Shown one piece after another: positions 51,850-60,205 of a stretch of DNA of 64,000 bases. The stretch is from NCBI GenBank assembly GCA_947482825.1, contig CANKMT010000007.1, positions 1 to 64,000 of the forward strand, written 5' to 3'. Source of the DNA: Betaproteobacteria bacterium (lineage in GTDB: Bacteria > Pseudomonadota > Gammaproteobacteria > Burkholderiales > SG8-39). The translations under genes were made by a program, and so were the position numbers. Positions within the stretch are counted from its first letter, which is position 1, and the number at the start of each line of letters is the position of its first letter. Under the pieces are notes generated by a model. The model was given only the letters and a program-made list of their open reading frames with translations, made no database searches and was not told the DNA's origin.

Positions 51850-52305
51850 TTATTTGGATTGGGCCGCAACGCTCTTCTGCGCCTTCTGTGCCTGCTCGAT
51901 GGCATGACCGGCTTCTGGCGGCATGTAGTTTTCGTCGTGCTTGGCAAGCACGTCGGTCGCATGGAAAACGCCGTCCTGGCCGAGCTTGCCCTGGGCCACG
52001 ACACCCTTGCCTTCCTTGAAAAGGTCAGGAAGAATCCCCGTGAACACCACAGGGATCGTCTGAGCGGTATCGGTGACGTTGAACCTGACAGTCAGCCCGT
52101 CGCCTTGCCGCTTTACGCTGCCTTTTTCGACCATGCCGCCGATCCGGAACGCGCGCTCGAGGGGCGCCTCCTTGGCCACCACCTGGGTCGGGCTGAAAAA
52201 GAACACCAGGTTGCTCTGGAAGGCATTCAGCACAAGCGCGGCGGCAACGGCCAGGACCGCCAGTCCGGCCGCGATGAACGCCATTCGCTTGTGTCGGGGT
52301 TTCAC
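51850..52305 (-). CDS. ccmE: Heme chaperone CcmE
   Basis: 151-aa membrane-anchored OB-fold protein. The N-terminal anchor is [20 protein letters not shown]; the fold includes VFFFSPTQV and [12 protein letters not shown]. Heme is bound covalently by the His in [13 protein letters not shown]. It carries heme from CcmC to CcmF. It heads the minus-strand ccmEFGHI operon, unlike the usual single ccmABCDEFGHI order. The 197-bp gap to the divergent FHA gene should contain both promoters; no clear boxes are visible. Confidence 0.96.
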   Translation of the reverse strand: MKPRHKRMAFIAAGLAVLAVAAALVLNAFQSNLVFFFSPTQVVAKEAPLERAFRIGGMVEKGSVKRQGDGLTVRFNVTDTAQTIPVVFTGILPDLFKEGKGVVAQGKLGQDGVFHATDVLAKHDENYMPPEAGHAIEQAQKAQKSVAAQSK

Positions 52306-52502
52306 TTGTCGTAGCCGGAACTTTGGAATTGCCGTGACAGGCGCATTTTACGCCAGCCGGCACATCCCGAAAGGCGCCTGAGTGGTGCAAAGGGCTTGTT
52401 TGCGCGCACGTTCATGCAGTAGCGATACACTTCCGTCTCCAGGCGGCCAAAAAAGCGGGTGCGCCGTAAGGATCGCACAGTCGAAGGCGCACTAGGGACA
52501 CG

Positions 52503-54278
52503 ATGCCCATCAAGGTCAACATATCGCTGAGCTCGGGCGGCCGGTTCAAGCCGGTTTCCAGCCATACGCTGCACGACAAGCGCATCACGGTCGGTCGCGA
52601 CAAGGAGTGCACGATCTCGCTGGAGGACACGCAGAAGCACGTGTCCCGCATGCATGCCGAGATCGAGCAGGACCCGGACTGCTACTGGATCAAGGTCGTC
52701 TCCAAGGTCAATCCAATCGCTGTCAACGGCAAACGCTATTCGTACGGCGACAGGGTCCCGGTCGTCGAGGGCGACGAGGTGAGCGTAGGTTTGTACAAGC
52801 TCGAGATCATCGAAGCCGACACCGCGCCGACACCCAAGGCCCGCCCGGCCCCGCCGGTGATCGATCAATCCGACGAAACCACGATTGCGCCGCGGCCCAA
52901 AACGCCGCCGCCGCCCCCTGCGCGTCCGGCGGCGCACCCGCCAAGTGCCATCGAAGAAGAGGAGGTCACGTTTCCCCTGGCGCCCCAAACACCCGCGCCG
53001 TCGGCGCCGGTCGGGATACCCCCGGCGGGATCGGCGTTGCCCGAAAGCGAAGCGCAGACGGAGGAGGCCACCTACTTACCGCCGGTGACCGCTGCCCCGC
53101 CGCCCCCGCCCACACCCCGACCCAAAGCCCCTGCACCGCCCACATCGATGCTCCCCCCCAGTGCGATCCTCGATGATGAGGTGACCTACATTCCTCCAAT
53201 GTGGGCCAGGCCTTCGGGCAACAAGAACCCCGCGGTGCCGACGAACTCGGAGACGGCCGCGGAGGACCTCACGGGCATCCGAGGCAGCTCGACGGACGAC
53301 ACGCGCCCGCCACCGCTCCGGGCCGAAAACCCTCCAGCGGCGACGGAAAGCGCGCCGGCTTCGGCGAGCGAACTGGATTTCGACCTTTCTGACGCATTCG
53401 GTGAAGCGCCCGCGGCAGCCGCACCGGCGCCGAAGGTTCCGGAACCGGAACCCGAAGTGGAAGAGGACTTCTCCGAGGACGTTAACTACGTGAGGCGCCC
53501 ATCGCCAGTGTCTGCGCCGGCCGCGATGCAGCCTCCGCCGGCGCCGATGCCCACGCGCACAGCAGCGCCGCCGGTCGAAGTCGCAAAACCCGCGCCGGAA
53601 AAGGCTGCCTATCGCAGCCCGATGGAGGAGATCCAAGCGCGGATAGCGGCCAAAGCCGGCGCCTCCGACCAGAAGCCGGCAATCGCGGCCGCCACCGCCG
53701 GCCCCGACAAGGCGGTCAATGCGTTCCTCGAGGGCGCAGGGCTCTCGAACCTGCGGGTTTCGGATCCGGAAGCTTTCATGCGGTCGAACGGGGCGATGGT
53801 CAGGTTGGCCGTCGGCGGCGTTCTCACGCTGCTTGCCGACCGCGCGGCGGCGCGCAAGGAACTTGGCCTGGAAACCGAGGCCGACGTTGACGACAATCCG
53901 GTCACCTCCATGGCGAGCCCGGACGAGGTGATCACCTTCCTCTTCGATCCAAGGCGACCTGCGATCGGCAATACAAACCCGACCGACGCGTTCGGCGACG
54001 CCTGCGCCGACCTGCGCACCCATCAGGCGGCTCTCGTCGCCGCGATGCGCTCGGCGGTCATGACCGCGCTCCTCAAGATCGACCCGAAGAAGATCGAGAG
54101 TGAAAATAGCTCGGGGCTCGGCGTGCTGAATATCACGCGGAAGTCGAAGCTCTGGGACATCTCGGTCGCACTGCACGAACAGTTTGCGCGTGATATCGAG
54201 CAGAATTTCAGCAGCACTTTCAGCGCCGAGATCCTCGCTGCATTCGAAGAGCACGCGCGCAAGGATCGCGGCGGCTGA
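52503..54278 (+). CDS. FHA-domain protein with T6SS TagH-type C-terminal domain
   Basis: 591-aa protein. An N-terminal FHA domain (about residues 20-100) has ITVGRDKECTISLEDTQKHV and SRMHAEI, the phosphothreonine-binding GR and SxxH residues. A proline-rich linker (about 108-375) follows. The C-terminal domain (about 403-560; FLEGAGLSNLRV, LADRAAARKELG, DDNPVTSM, ACADLRTHQAALVAAMRSAV) matches TagH, the FHA protein of type VI secretion. The linker repeats acidic-acidic-x-Thr motifs: DETTIAP (124), EEVTFPL (153), EEATYLP (187), DEVTYIP (225), EDLTGIR (254), and EDVNYVR (325) lacking Thr. No other T6SS, kinase or phosphatase gene is in the window. Confidence 0.85.
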   Translation: MPIKVNISLSSGGRFKPVSSHTLHDKRITVGRDKECTISLEDTQKHVSRMHAEIEQDPDCYWIKVVSKVNPIAVNGKRYSYGDRVPVVEGDEVSVGLYKLEIIEADTAPTPKARPAPPVIDQSDETTIAPRPKTPPPPPARPAAHPPSAIEEEEVTFPLAPQTPAPSAPVGIPPAGSALPESEAQTEEATYLPPVTAAPPPPPTPRPKAPAPPTSMLPPSAILDDEVTYIPPMWARPSGNKNPAVPTNSETAAEDLTGIRGSSTDDTRPPPLRAENPPAATESAPASASELDFDLSDAFGEAPAAAAPAPKVPEPEPEVEEDFSEDVNYVRRPSPVSAPAAMQPPPAPMPTRTAAPPVEVAKPAPEKAAYRSPMEEIQARIAAKAGASDQKPAIAAATAGPDKAVNAFLEGAGLSNLRVSDPEAFMRSNGAMVRLAVGGVLTLLADRAAARKELGLETEADVDDNPVTSMASPDEVITFLFDPRRPAIGNTNPTDAFGDACADLRTHQAALVAAMRSAVMTALLKIDPKKIESENSSGLGVLNITRKSKLWDISVALHEQFARDIEQNFSSTFSAEILAAFEEHARKDRGG

Positions 54279-54323
54279 AACGCCACGTCCGGCTTCGCTG
54301 CCCGGGACAAGCCGATGAACGGC

Positions 54324-56444
54324 TTATTTTTTTGTGGTGATCAGTGCATCCACGGCCAGCACGCCGCCAGAGCGAACGATTACGGGGTTCACGTCGATCT
54401 CGGAGATACACGCGGCGTGATCCGCGGCGAGTTCAGAAACCCGAGCGACAACGTCGGCCAGGGCCTCGATGTCCACTGGCGTGCTGCCGCGGAAACCCGT
54501 CAGCAACGGATACCCTTTTAAGCGGGCCAACATCGTCTTCGCCTCCTGCGTCGAAACCGGCGCGATTGCGACAGTCGCGTCGCGCATCAATTCGACCATG
54601 ACGCCACCCAGGCCAACCAGCGCCACGGCTCCGACGACCGGGTCGATGCGCGCGCCAACGATCACTTCGACGCCCGGCTTTGCCATCGGCTGCACAAGCA
54701 CGCCCGCGATATCGGAGGTGAACTTCTGTGCGTTGGCGATGATCTGCGCAAAGGCCGATCGCACTCCGGCCTCGTCCTCAAGCCCCAATCGCACGCCGCC
54801 GGCTTCGGTTTTGTGGGCGATCGCGGGGGATTCGATCTTCAACGCGACCGGGTATCCGAACCCGGCGGCCGCAGCGACCGCTTCATCGACGGTGAGCGCA
54901 AGCTTTTCGGGCCCCACGGGCACACCGTAGGCGGCCAGCACGCGCTTGGACTGCCTTTCGGTGAGCGCTCGTTGCGAGGCGCCGAGGATTTCGCCAGCCT
55001 GCGATCTCGCGGCCGCATCCGAAAGGCGGGCGGCCGCGCAGGGTGCAGTCGCGTCGGCGCGCGCATGCCACGCCGCGATTGCGGCAAAGCACCGGTCCAT
55101 GGAACGAAACAGCGGCAGCCGGTTGTCCGATTCGAACAGGTCGGCGCCCGGCCCCTGCAGCCATTCGCTCAGCCAGGCGATGATGATCGGCTTGCTGTAC
55201 TTCTCCTCCAAAGCGCGAATCTGGGCATACCGCGCAACGGTGACTTCGGGATGCGAAAGGCTTTGCGGAAGGACGAGCGCACCATACTGCGGATCCTCGA
55301 GCAATGCCGAAACGCACAGCGTGAACGATTCGGGCACGTTCAGCACCTGCCCGGTCGGGTCGCAAGGGTTTCGCGCGGCCCCAAAGGCCGGGATGATCGT
55401 CTGCAGCACCCTGGTCGTCGCTTCGAGCGGTTGCGGCATCGCCACGGCGTACTTTTCCGCCTTGTCGGCCGCGATCACGCCCGCACCGCCCGAACTCGAC
55501 ACCACTGCGACGCCGCGCGCCGACGGTTTGCCCGCGCAGGCAAAGAAGTGCCCCGTTTCGACCAGCGCCTCGAAATCGTCGACCACCACGAACCCGGCCC
55601 TCTCGAACAACGCCATCATCGCGTCGTGCGAACTGGCGAGCGAGCCCGTATGCGACTGCGCGGCGAGCGCGCCGGACTGCGTTGCGCCGAGTTTGTAGAT
55701 CACGACCGCTTTGTCGGCCCGCCGCGCACGCTCCCCCGCCGCAAGCAGCTTCGCGGCGTCGCGCACGCCTTCGAAAACGCAGACGATCGAGCGGCAGCCC
55801 GGATCATCGGCAAGGAAGGCGATCAGGTCGGCAATATCGATGTCGGCGGAGTTGCCGGCCGAGATGAAATGGGAAAAGCCGCGCCCGCGTTCGGCTGCCT
55901 GCAGCAATGCGTACCCCAGCGCGCCGGACTGGCTCACGATACCCACCGGACCGACGCGATGCGGCAACTTGTAATAGTCCGGCATGAAGGTCATGCCGGC
56001 GCGCGTGATGTTGTTGACCAGGCCGATGCAGTTCGGGCCGAGCACCCGGAGCCTGCGCTCTTTCGCGATGCCGGCGATCCGGTCCTGCGCCGCCTTGCCG
56101 TCGCCGGTTTCCATTTCGCCGTAGGCCGACGCATACACGATCACGCCACCTGCACCAACATCGGCCGCCTCACCCAACAGGGCTTCGACACCGACCTTCG
56201 GCACGACGAGCACGACGCAATCCGGCGGCTTGGGCAGCGCCGCGAGTGACGGATAACAAGGCCAGTCGGCGATTCGTTCGTACTTCGCATTGACGAGGAA
56301 TACATCACCGGAAAAGTGTCCGAGGTTCTCGAAAGAACGCATGCCGAACGCACCGGGTCGCGGCGACATGCCGACAATCGCAACAGTCTTGGGGTCGATC
56401 AGCCGGGCCAGATCCGCGTGCTCGAAAGGTTCACGGGTCATCAT
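54324..56444 (-). CDS. NDP-forming acyl-CoA synthetase (acetate-CoA ligase, fused subunits)
   Basis: 706-aa fusion in the order CoA-binding, succinyl-CoA-ligase-like, then ATP-grasp. The N-terminal Rossmann domain reads TVAIVGMSPRPGAFGMRSF and the catalytic phospho-His region is near LAAQSHTGSLASSHD. The C-terminal ATP-grasp domain includes AYGVPVGPEKLALTVDEAVA, YPVALKIESPAIAHKTEAGGV and VLVQPMAKPGVEVIVGA. It makes acyl-CoA from an acid and ATP/GTP with release of NDP and Pi, or works in reverse to conserve energy. The start is ATG 56444 (a second ATG follows). It is the third gene of an operon with the VOC and enoyl-CoA hydratase genes. Confidence 0.9.
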   Translation of the reverse strand: MMTREPFEHADLARLIDPKTVAIVGMSPRPGAFGMRSFENLGHFSGDVFLVNAKYERIADWPCYPSLAALPKPPDCVVLVVPKVGVEALLGEAADVGAGGVIVYASAYGEMETGDGKAAQDRIAGIAKERRLRVLGPNCIGLVNNITRAGMTFMPDYYKLPHRVGPVGIVSQSGALGYALLQAAERGRGFSHFISAGNSADIDIADLIAFLADDPGCRSIVCVFEGVRDAAKLLAAGERARRADKAVVIYKLGATQSGALAAQSHTGSLASSHDAMMALFERAGFVVVDDFEALVETGHFFACAGKPSARGVAVVSSSGGAGVIAADKAEKYAVAMPQPLEATTRVLQTIIPAFGAARNPCDPTGQVLNVPESFTLCVSALLEDPQYGALVLPQSLSHPEVTVARYAQIRALEEKYSKPIIIAWLSEWLQGPGADLFESDNRLPLFRSMDRCFAAIAAWHARADATAPCAAARLSDAAARSQAGEILGASQRALTERQSKRVLAAYGVPVGPEKLALTVDEAVAAAAGFGYPVALKIESPAIAHKTEAGGVRLGLEDEAGVRSAFAQIIANAQKFTSDIAGVLVQPMAKPGVEVIVGARIDPVVGAVALVGLGGVMVELMRDATVAIAPVSTQEAKTMLARLKGYPLLTGFRGSTPVDIEALADVVARVSELAADHAACISEIDVNPVIVRSGGVLAVDALITTKK

Positions 56445-56446
56445 CA

Positions 56447-57247
56447 CTATCGCACCTCGTGAAGCCGAAAACGCACGCCACAGACGCGGATATCGCCGCG
56501 GGCATCCACGCAACCAAGAGACTTTGCGGCCTCCGCCACCTTTTCGCGATCTACAACCTGCAGTTCAATTCCGGCAAGAACTGCCTGCACGTCGTTCGTG
56601 GGCAGGAATTCAAGCGCGCCCGAGTCCAGCGCGATCCGATTACGCCCCTCCGCAGCCGCATGCGAGGGCTTTTGCAGGATGTCGCCCCAGCGCGCGGAGA
56701 ACGCTGCCGGATCGGGACATTCGATCTCCGCGCCAAGCATTCGTTGCGTCACACCGGAACGGATGGCTTTCTGCCAATCGGCCCCTGCTGGCGAATACGG
56801 CCCCATAGGATTGTCCCCGCCCCGCGTTCGATTGAATTCGAGCATAGCCCCGCCGGTATCCTTGGGATGCAACTGCACGCCGAGGTAGTCGGCGTGCCGG
56901 ATCAGGTTTGCCGTGCGCACCCCCATCGATGCGCAATGCAGCTGCCTTGCGGCGGGATCCGCGCAATCCATGATGATCATGTAACCATGCCGGCCCTCGT
57001 GGCGCTCGAGGAATCGACCGGCTGCCGTGCCCGGCCGCACGGGGGAAACGATTTCGATGAAATCGGTGCCGACCGGAAAAAGCACGTTCTCAAGGCCATA
57101 TCGCGCAACATTGGGGTCGCGATAGCACACCTCGAGGCCGAAGATCTTGCGGATCCGATCCGTCTCCAGCGCGAGGTCCACAGCCACCAGGCAGACTTGT
57201 CGCAGGCGCAGCCAGTCGGGCGCCGCCGGTGCGGCGGTGGCGGCCAC
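56447..57247 (-). CDS. VOC-fold (glyoxalase-like) protein
   Basis: 266-aa protein. LRLRQVCLVAVDLALETDRI opens the first beta-alpha-beta-beta-beta unit and GRHGYMIIMDCADPAARQ the second. LGVQLHPKDTGGAMLEFNR has the metal-binding His and Glu placement of vicinal-oxygen-chelate enzymes. The start is GTG 57247, one base after the hydratase stop; the NDP-forming ligase begins 2 bases after the stop. The substrate is unknown. Confidence 0.75.
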   Translation of the reverse strand: MAATAAPAAPDWLRLRQVCLVAVDLALETDRIRKIFGLEVCYRDPNVARYGLENVLFPVGTDFIEIVSPVRPGTAAGRFLERHEGRHGYMIIMDCADPAARQLHCASMGVRTANLIRHADYLGVQLHPKDTGGAMLEFNRTRGGDNPMGPYSPAGADWQKAIRSGVTQRMLGAEIECPDPAAFSARWGDILQKPSHAAAEGRNRIALDSGALEFLPTNDVQAVLAGIELQVVDREKVAEAAKSLGCVDARGDIRVCGVRFRLHEVR

Positions 57248-57248
57248 T

Positions 57249-58088
57249 TTAGCGGCCCTTGAACGCCGGCGCGCGCTTCTCGACGTAGTGGGCCACGCCC
57301 TCCTTGAAATCCTCGCTTGCAAAACTCTTCTGCATTTCTTCGTCTGCAACGGCGAGGGCGGTCGAAAAATCCTGGAATAGCGATTTCCAGATCTGTGCCT
57401 TGATAACTGCCGTAGAGCGCGGCGACACGGTGTCGGCCATGGTCTGCGCATAGGCCATGACCTCGGCCATGAAAGCCGCCTGGGGGAATACCTTGCTCAC
57501 CAACCCCATCTTTTCAGCCTCGGCCGCGCCGAACTTGCGCGCTGAGAAGAGCAGGTCCAGCGAATTCGCGGGCCCCACCAGGCGCGGAAGCAGCCAACTC
57601 GCACCGTGCTCGGCAATCAGGCCGCGCTGCGCGAACGAAGTGGTGAATTTTGCATCGCTTCCGGCAAAGCGGATGTCCGCATAGAGCGCAATGACGAAAC
57701 CGAGTCCTGCCGCCGGGCCATTGATGGCCGCGATGATCGGTTTGCATGCCTTGAAGAAGTAACCGAATCTTCCGCCGTAGTGGCCGGACACATCGGGCCC
57801 GAAATTCGACGAAAAGTCCGGCGGCGCCTCGGCTTCTTCCGGTCGATTTCGCGCGCCGCCGGCGTTGATGCCTTGGAGGAGCCTCATGTCCGCCCCGGCG
57901 CAGAAACCACGCCCGGCGCCTGTGAGGACAATCACGCGAACCGCAGCGTCGGCAACCGCTGCCGCAACCGCCTTCCTGAGCCCGACCCCCATCGCCGCAG
58001 TAAAGGCGTTTAGCGATTCCGGGCGATTGAGACGGATCACCGCCACCCGGCCCTGAACTTCGTAGAGGACGTCGTCAAAGGTGCTCAT
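57249..58088 (-). CDS. Enoyl-CoA hydratase/isomerase
   Basis: 279-aa crotonase. Oxyanion-hole segments are GRGFCAGADMRLLQG and IAAINGPAAGLGFVIALYAD. The catalytic region FAQRGLIAEHGASWLLPRLVG contains the Glu that aligns with the second catalytic Glu of hydratases, while the first position is His/Gly-like, so isomerase activity is possible. It heads a three-gene operon with the VOC protein and NDP-forming ligase. The start is ATG 58088. Confidence 0.9.
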   Translation of the reverse strand: MSTFDDVLYEVQGRVAVIRLNRPESLNAFTAAMGVGLRKAVAAAVADAAVRVIVLTGAGRGFCAGADMRLLQGINAGGARNRPEEAEAPPDFSSNFGPDVSGHYGGRFGYFFKACKPIIAAINGPAAGLGFVIALYADIRFAGSDAKFTTSFAQRGLIAEHGASWLLPRLVGPANSLDLLFSARKFGAAEAEKMGLVSKVFPQAAFMAEVMAYAQTMADTVSPRSTAVIKAQIWKSLFQDFSTALAVADEEMQKSFASEDFKEGVAHYVEKRAPAFKGR

Positions 58089-58112
58089 GCAGTCTCCATC
58101 TTGTTTTCGGGG

Positions 58113-58502
58113 TCATGCCTGCCAGACGCCGTAGCCTTCCTCGCGCAGGCCGATCGCCAGTTCGACCTCCATTTCCTGAGCGGCACGATAGGGCATCGGG
58201 TTATAGAACTTGTACAGCGCCGGCAGCAGGCGCAGTCCGTACCGGTGCGCAAAGCGGTTCGCCTTGATGCCTTTGCGATGATTCTCGAAGCGCCTTTCCG
58301 GCGTAAGCCCGGTCATGCCCACATAAACGCAGGGCTTGGTCACATCGTAATCCGGATTCGCCCGCCTGAATCGCGCTTCGTTCAGCACTTCCGGGCCGAG
58401 TTCAATCACATAGACCGAGTGCCGGTGACGCGCCGCCTCGCGTGCAGGCTTGCTCGCAGCAGCCGCGCCGGCCTTGGCGCCCGTGGTCGTCCCCCCCGCC
58501 AT
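58113..58502 (-). CDS. GIY-YIG-like domain protein
   Basis: 129-aa protein. A low-complexity Ala/Lys/Thr N-terminus precedes SVYVIELGPEV, CVYVGMTGLTPERRFENHRKG, RYGLRLLPALY and MEVELAIGLREEGYGVW. The VYV...YVGMT...ERRFENH...E pattern fits the GIY-YIG nuclease fold, with the catalytic Tyr, Arg and terminal Glu in place, though GIY is degenerate. It could be a nuclease or a non-catalytic DNA-binding relative. It lies 24 bp upstream of the hydratase gene on the same strand, and about 100 bp from the divergent CoA ligase. Confidence 0.6.
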   Translation of the reverse strand: MAGGTTTGAKAGAAAASKPAREAARHRHSVYVIELGPEVLNEARFRRANPDYDVTKPCVYVGMTGLTPERRFENHRKGIKANRFAHRYGLRLLPALYKFYNPMPYRAAQEMEVELAIGLREEGYGVWQA

Positions 58503-58604
58503 CCGGCGAGACTAACCGGGTTCGATTTACGCTGCAATGCCGCGTCGATTGCGAAGCAACGGCGCAATCATATGCGCGATACTTTGCCCAAAGGGGAGAG
58601 GATC

Positions 58605-60173
58605 GTGGCCGAAGAGAACCTGCTTACAGTCGTGCGCACCGTGATCTCGGACAATCCGGGGGCCGTCGCCTATCGCACCCTGACGCGTGCGTGGACGATG
58701 CGCGAGGTGGGCGAGGCTTCGGACCGGATCGCGCGCGGCCTCAAGGCGCTCGGCATCGGGCCCGGAGACCGGGTGGCGGCCCTTACCAAGCACACTACCG
58801 AATGCATCCTGCTCACCCTGGCGGCGTGCAAGGTCGGCGCGGTCTTCATGCCAGTGAACTGGAGGCTTGCCGCGCCCGAGGTGGAATTCATCGTCAACGA
58901 CGGCAAGGCGCGTTTCCTCGTGGCGGACGCGGCTTTCCTGCCGGCCGTGCAAAAGGGCGCTTATCCTGGCGTCGCCCTGACCCTCGCCACCGACCGCGCT
59001 GAAGGCTACGAGAGTTTCCACGATTGGCTCGCGCGGTTCGAGCCGCTGGCTGAGCACCACGCCGCGGGGGCGAGCGAAACCGCGCTCCAGCTCTATTCGT
59101 CGGGCACCACCGGTCTGCCCAAAGGGGTCGAGCTGACCCATGCCAACCTGCTCCTGCCGCGGAGCCTCTTCCGCGACGTGTGGGGCTTCCGAGCCGGCAA
59201 GTCGGTCATGTTCAACGCGCTGCCGGCGTTTCACATCGCTGGCATCGAACTCGCGCTGCTGACGTTGCTGCTCGGCGGTGAAACGGTGGTGCAGCCGGAA
59301 TTCGATCCCCAGAAGATCATCCCGGCCATCGGCGAGCATCGCGTCACGCACATGTTTCTCGTCCCCGCGATGATCATGGTGCTCGTCAACACTCCGGGAG
59401 CGGATAAGGCCGACTATTCCTCGCTCGAGAGGTTCGCCTACGGCGCCGCGCCGATCAGCGAAAAGGTGCTGCTGGACGCGATGCGAGTGTTCGGCTGCGG
59501 TTTCCTACAGGTATACGGCCTGACGGAAACCACCGGCGCGGTCACTTTCCTGCCGCAGGAAGACCACGCACCCAACGGCCCTCGCGCGCACTTGCTGCGC
59601 TCGGCGGGCAAAGCGCTGCCGGGGGTGGAACTGCGCATCGTCGGCGCTTCGGGCAAGGACGCGTCCGACGGCGATGTCGGCGAAGTCTGGATCCGCACCG
59701 CGCAGAACATGAAGGGCTACTGGAACAATCCCGGGGCGACTCGAGACGTCTTCCCGGAAGGGCAGCCAGCCGACGGCGGGTGGTTTCGCAGCGGCGATGC
59801 CGGGTACCTGCGCGAGGGGTACCTCTACATCCACGACCGCATCAAAGACATGATCATCTCGGGTGGCGAGAACATCTACCCGGCCGAAGTCGAGAATGCG
59901 CTGATGAAGCATCCGGCCGTGGCCGACGTGGCGGTCATCGGTGTGCCCGACGAAAAGTGGGGTGAAGCGGTCAAGGCGTGCGTGGTGCTCAAGCCCGCGA
60001 CAAGCGCGGATGCGGGCACCCTCATTGCGTTTGCGCGTGAGCAGATCGCCCACTACAAATGCCCGCGCAGCATCGATTTCCTGCCGGCCTTGCCGCGCAA
60101 TCCGAGCGGGAAACTCCTGAAGTACCAGTTGCGAAAACCCTATTGGGAGGGGTTGGAACGCCGGGTGAACTGA
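58605..60173 (+). CDS. AMP-dependent acyl-CoA synthetase (FadD3/medium-long chain type)
   Basis: 522-aa adenylate-forming ligase. The P-loop is LQLYSSGTTGLPKGVELTHA, A5 is VYGLTETTGAV, A7 is GWFRSGDAGYLREGYLYIHDR and A8/A10 are MIISGGENIYPAEVENAL and LPRNPSGKLLKYQLR, with the catalytic Lys. The start is placed at GTG 58605, preceded by GGGGAGAGG; ATG 58572 is an in-frame alternative 11 codons upstream. It probably activates a carboxylic acid for the beta-oxidation genes nearby. Confidence 0.9.
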   Translation: MAEENLLTVVRTVISDNPGAVAYRTLTRAWTMREVGEASDRIARGLKALGIGPGDRVAALTKHTTECILLTLAACKVGAVFMPVNWRLAAPEVEFIVNDGKARFLVADAAFLPAVQKGAYPGVALTLATDRAEGYESFHDWLARFEPLAEHHAAGASETALQLYSSGTTGLPKGVELTHANLLLPRSLFRDVWGFRAGKSVMFNALPAFHIAGIELALLTLLLGGETVVQPEFDPQKIIPAIGEHRVTHMFLVPAMIMVLVNTPGADKADYSSLERFAYGAAPISEKVLLDAMRVFGCGFLQVYGLTETTGAVTFLPQEDHAPNGPRAHLLRSAGKALPGVELRIVGASGKDASDGDVGEVWIRTAQNMKGYWNNPGATRDVFPEGQPADGGWFRSGDAGYLREGYLYIHDRIKDMIISGGENIYPAEVENALMKHPAVADVAVIGVPDEKWGEAVKACVVLKPATSADAGTLIAFAREQIAHYKCPRSIDFLPALPRNPSGKLLKYQLRKPYWEGLERRVN

Positions 60174-60205
60174 CCGCGGCGACTACTGCCCAGGTTTGCC
60201 GGAAG

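Noticed and set aside
52800-53650. Proline/alanine-rich repeats in the TagH-like gene as a DNA repeat array or CRISPR
   Set aside because: The repetition is at the amino-acid motif level, with irregular spacing and divergent codons; there are no identical direct repeats with spacers.
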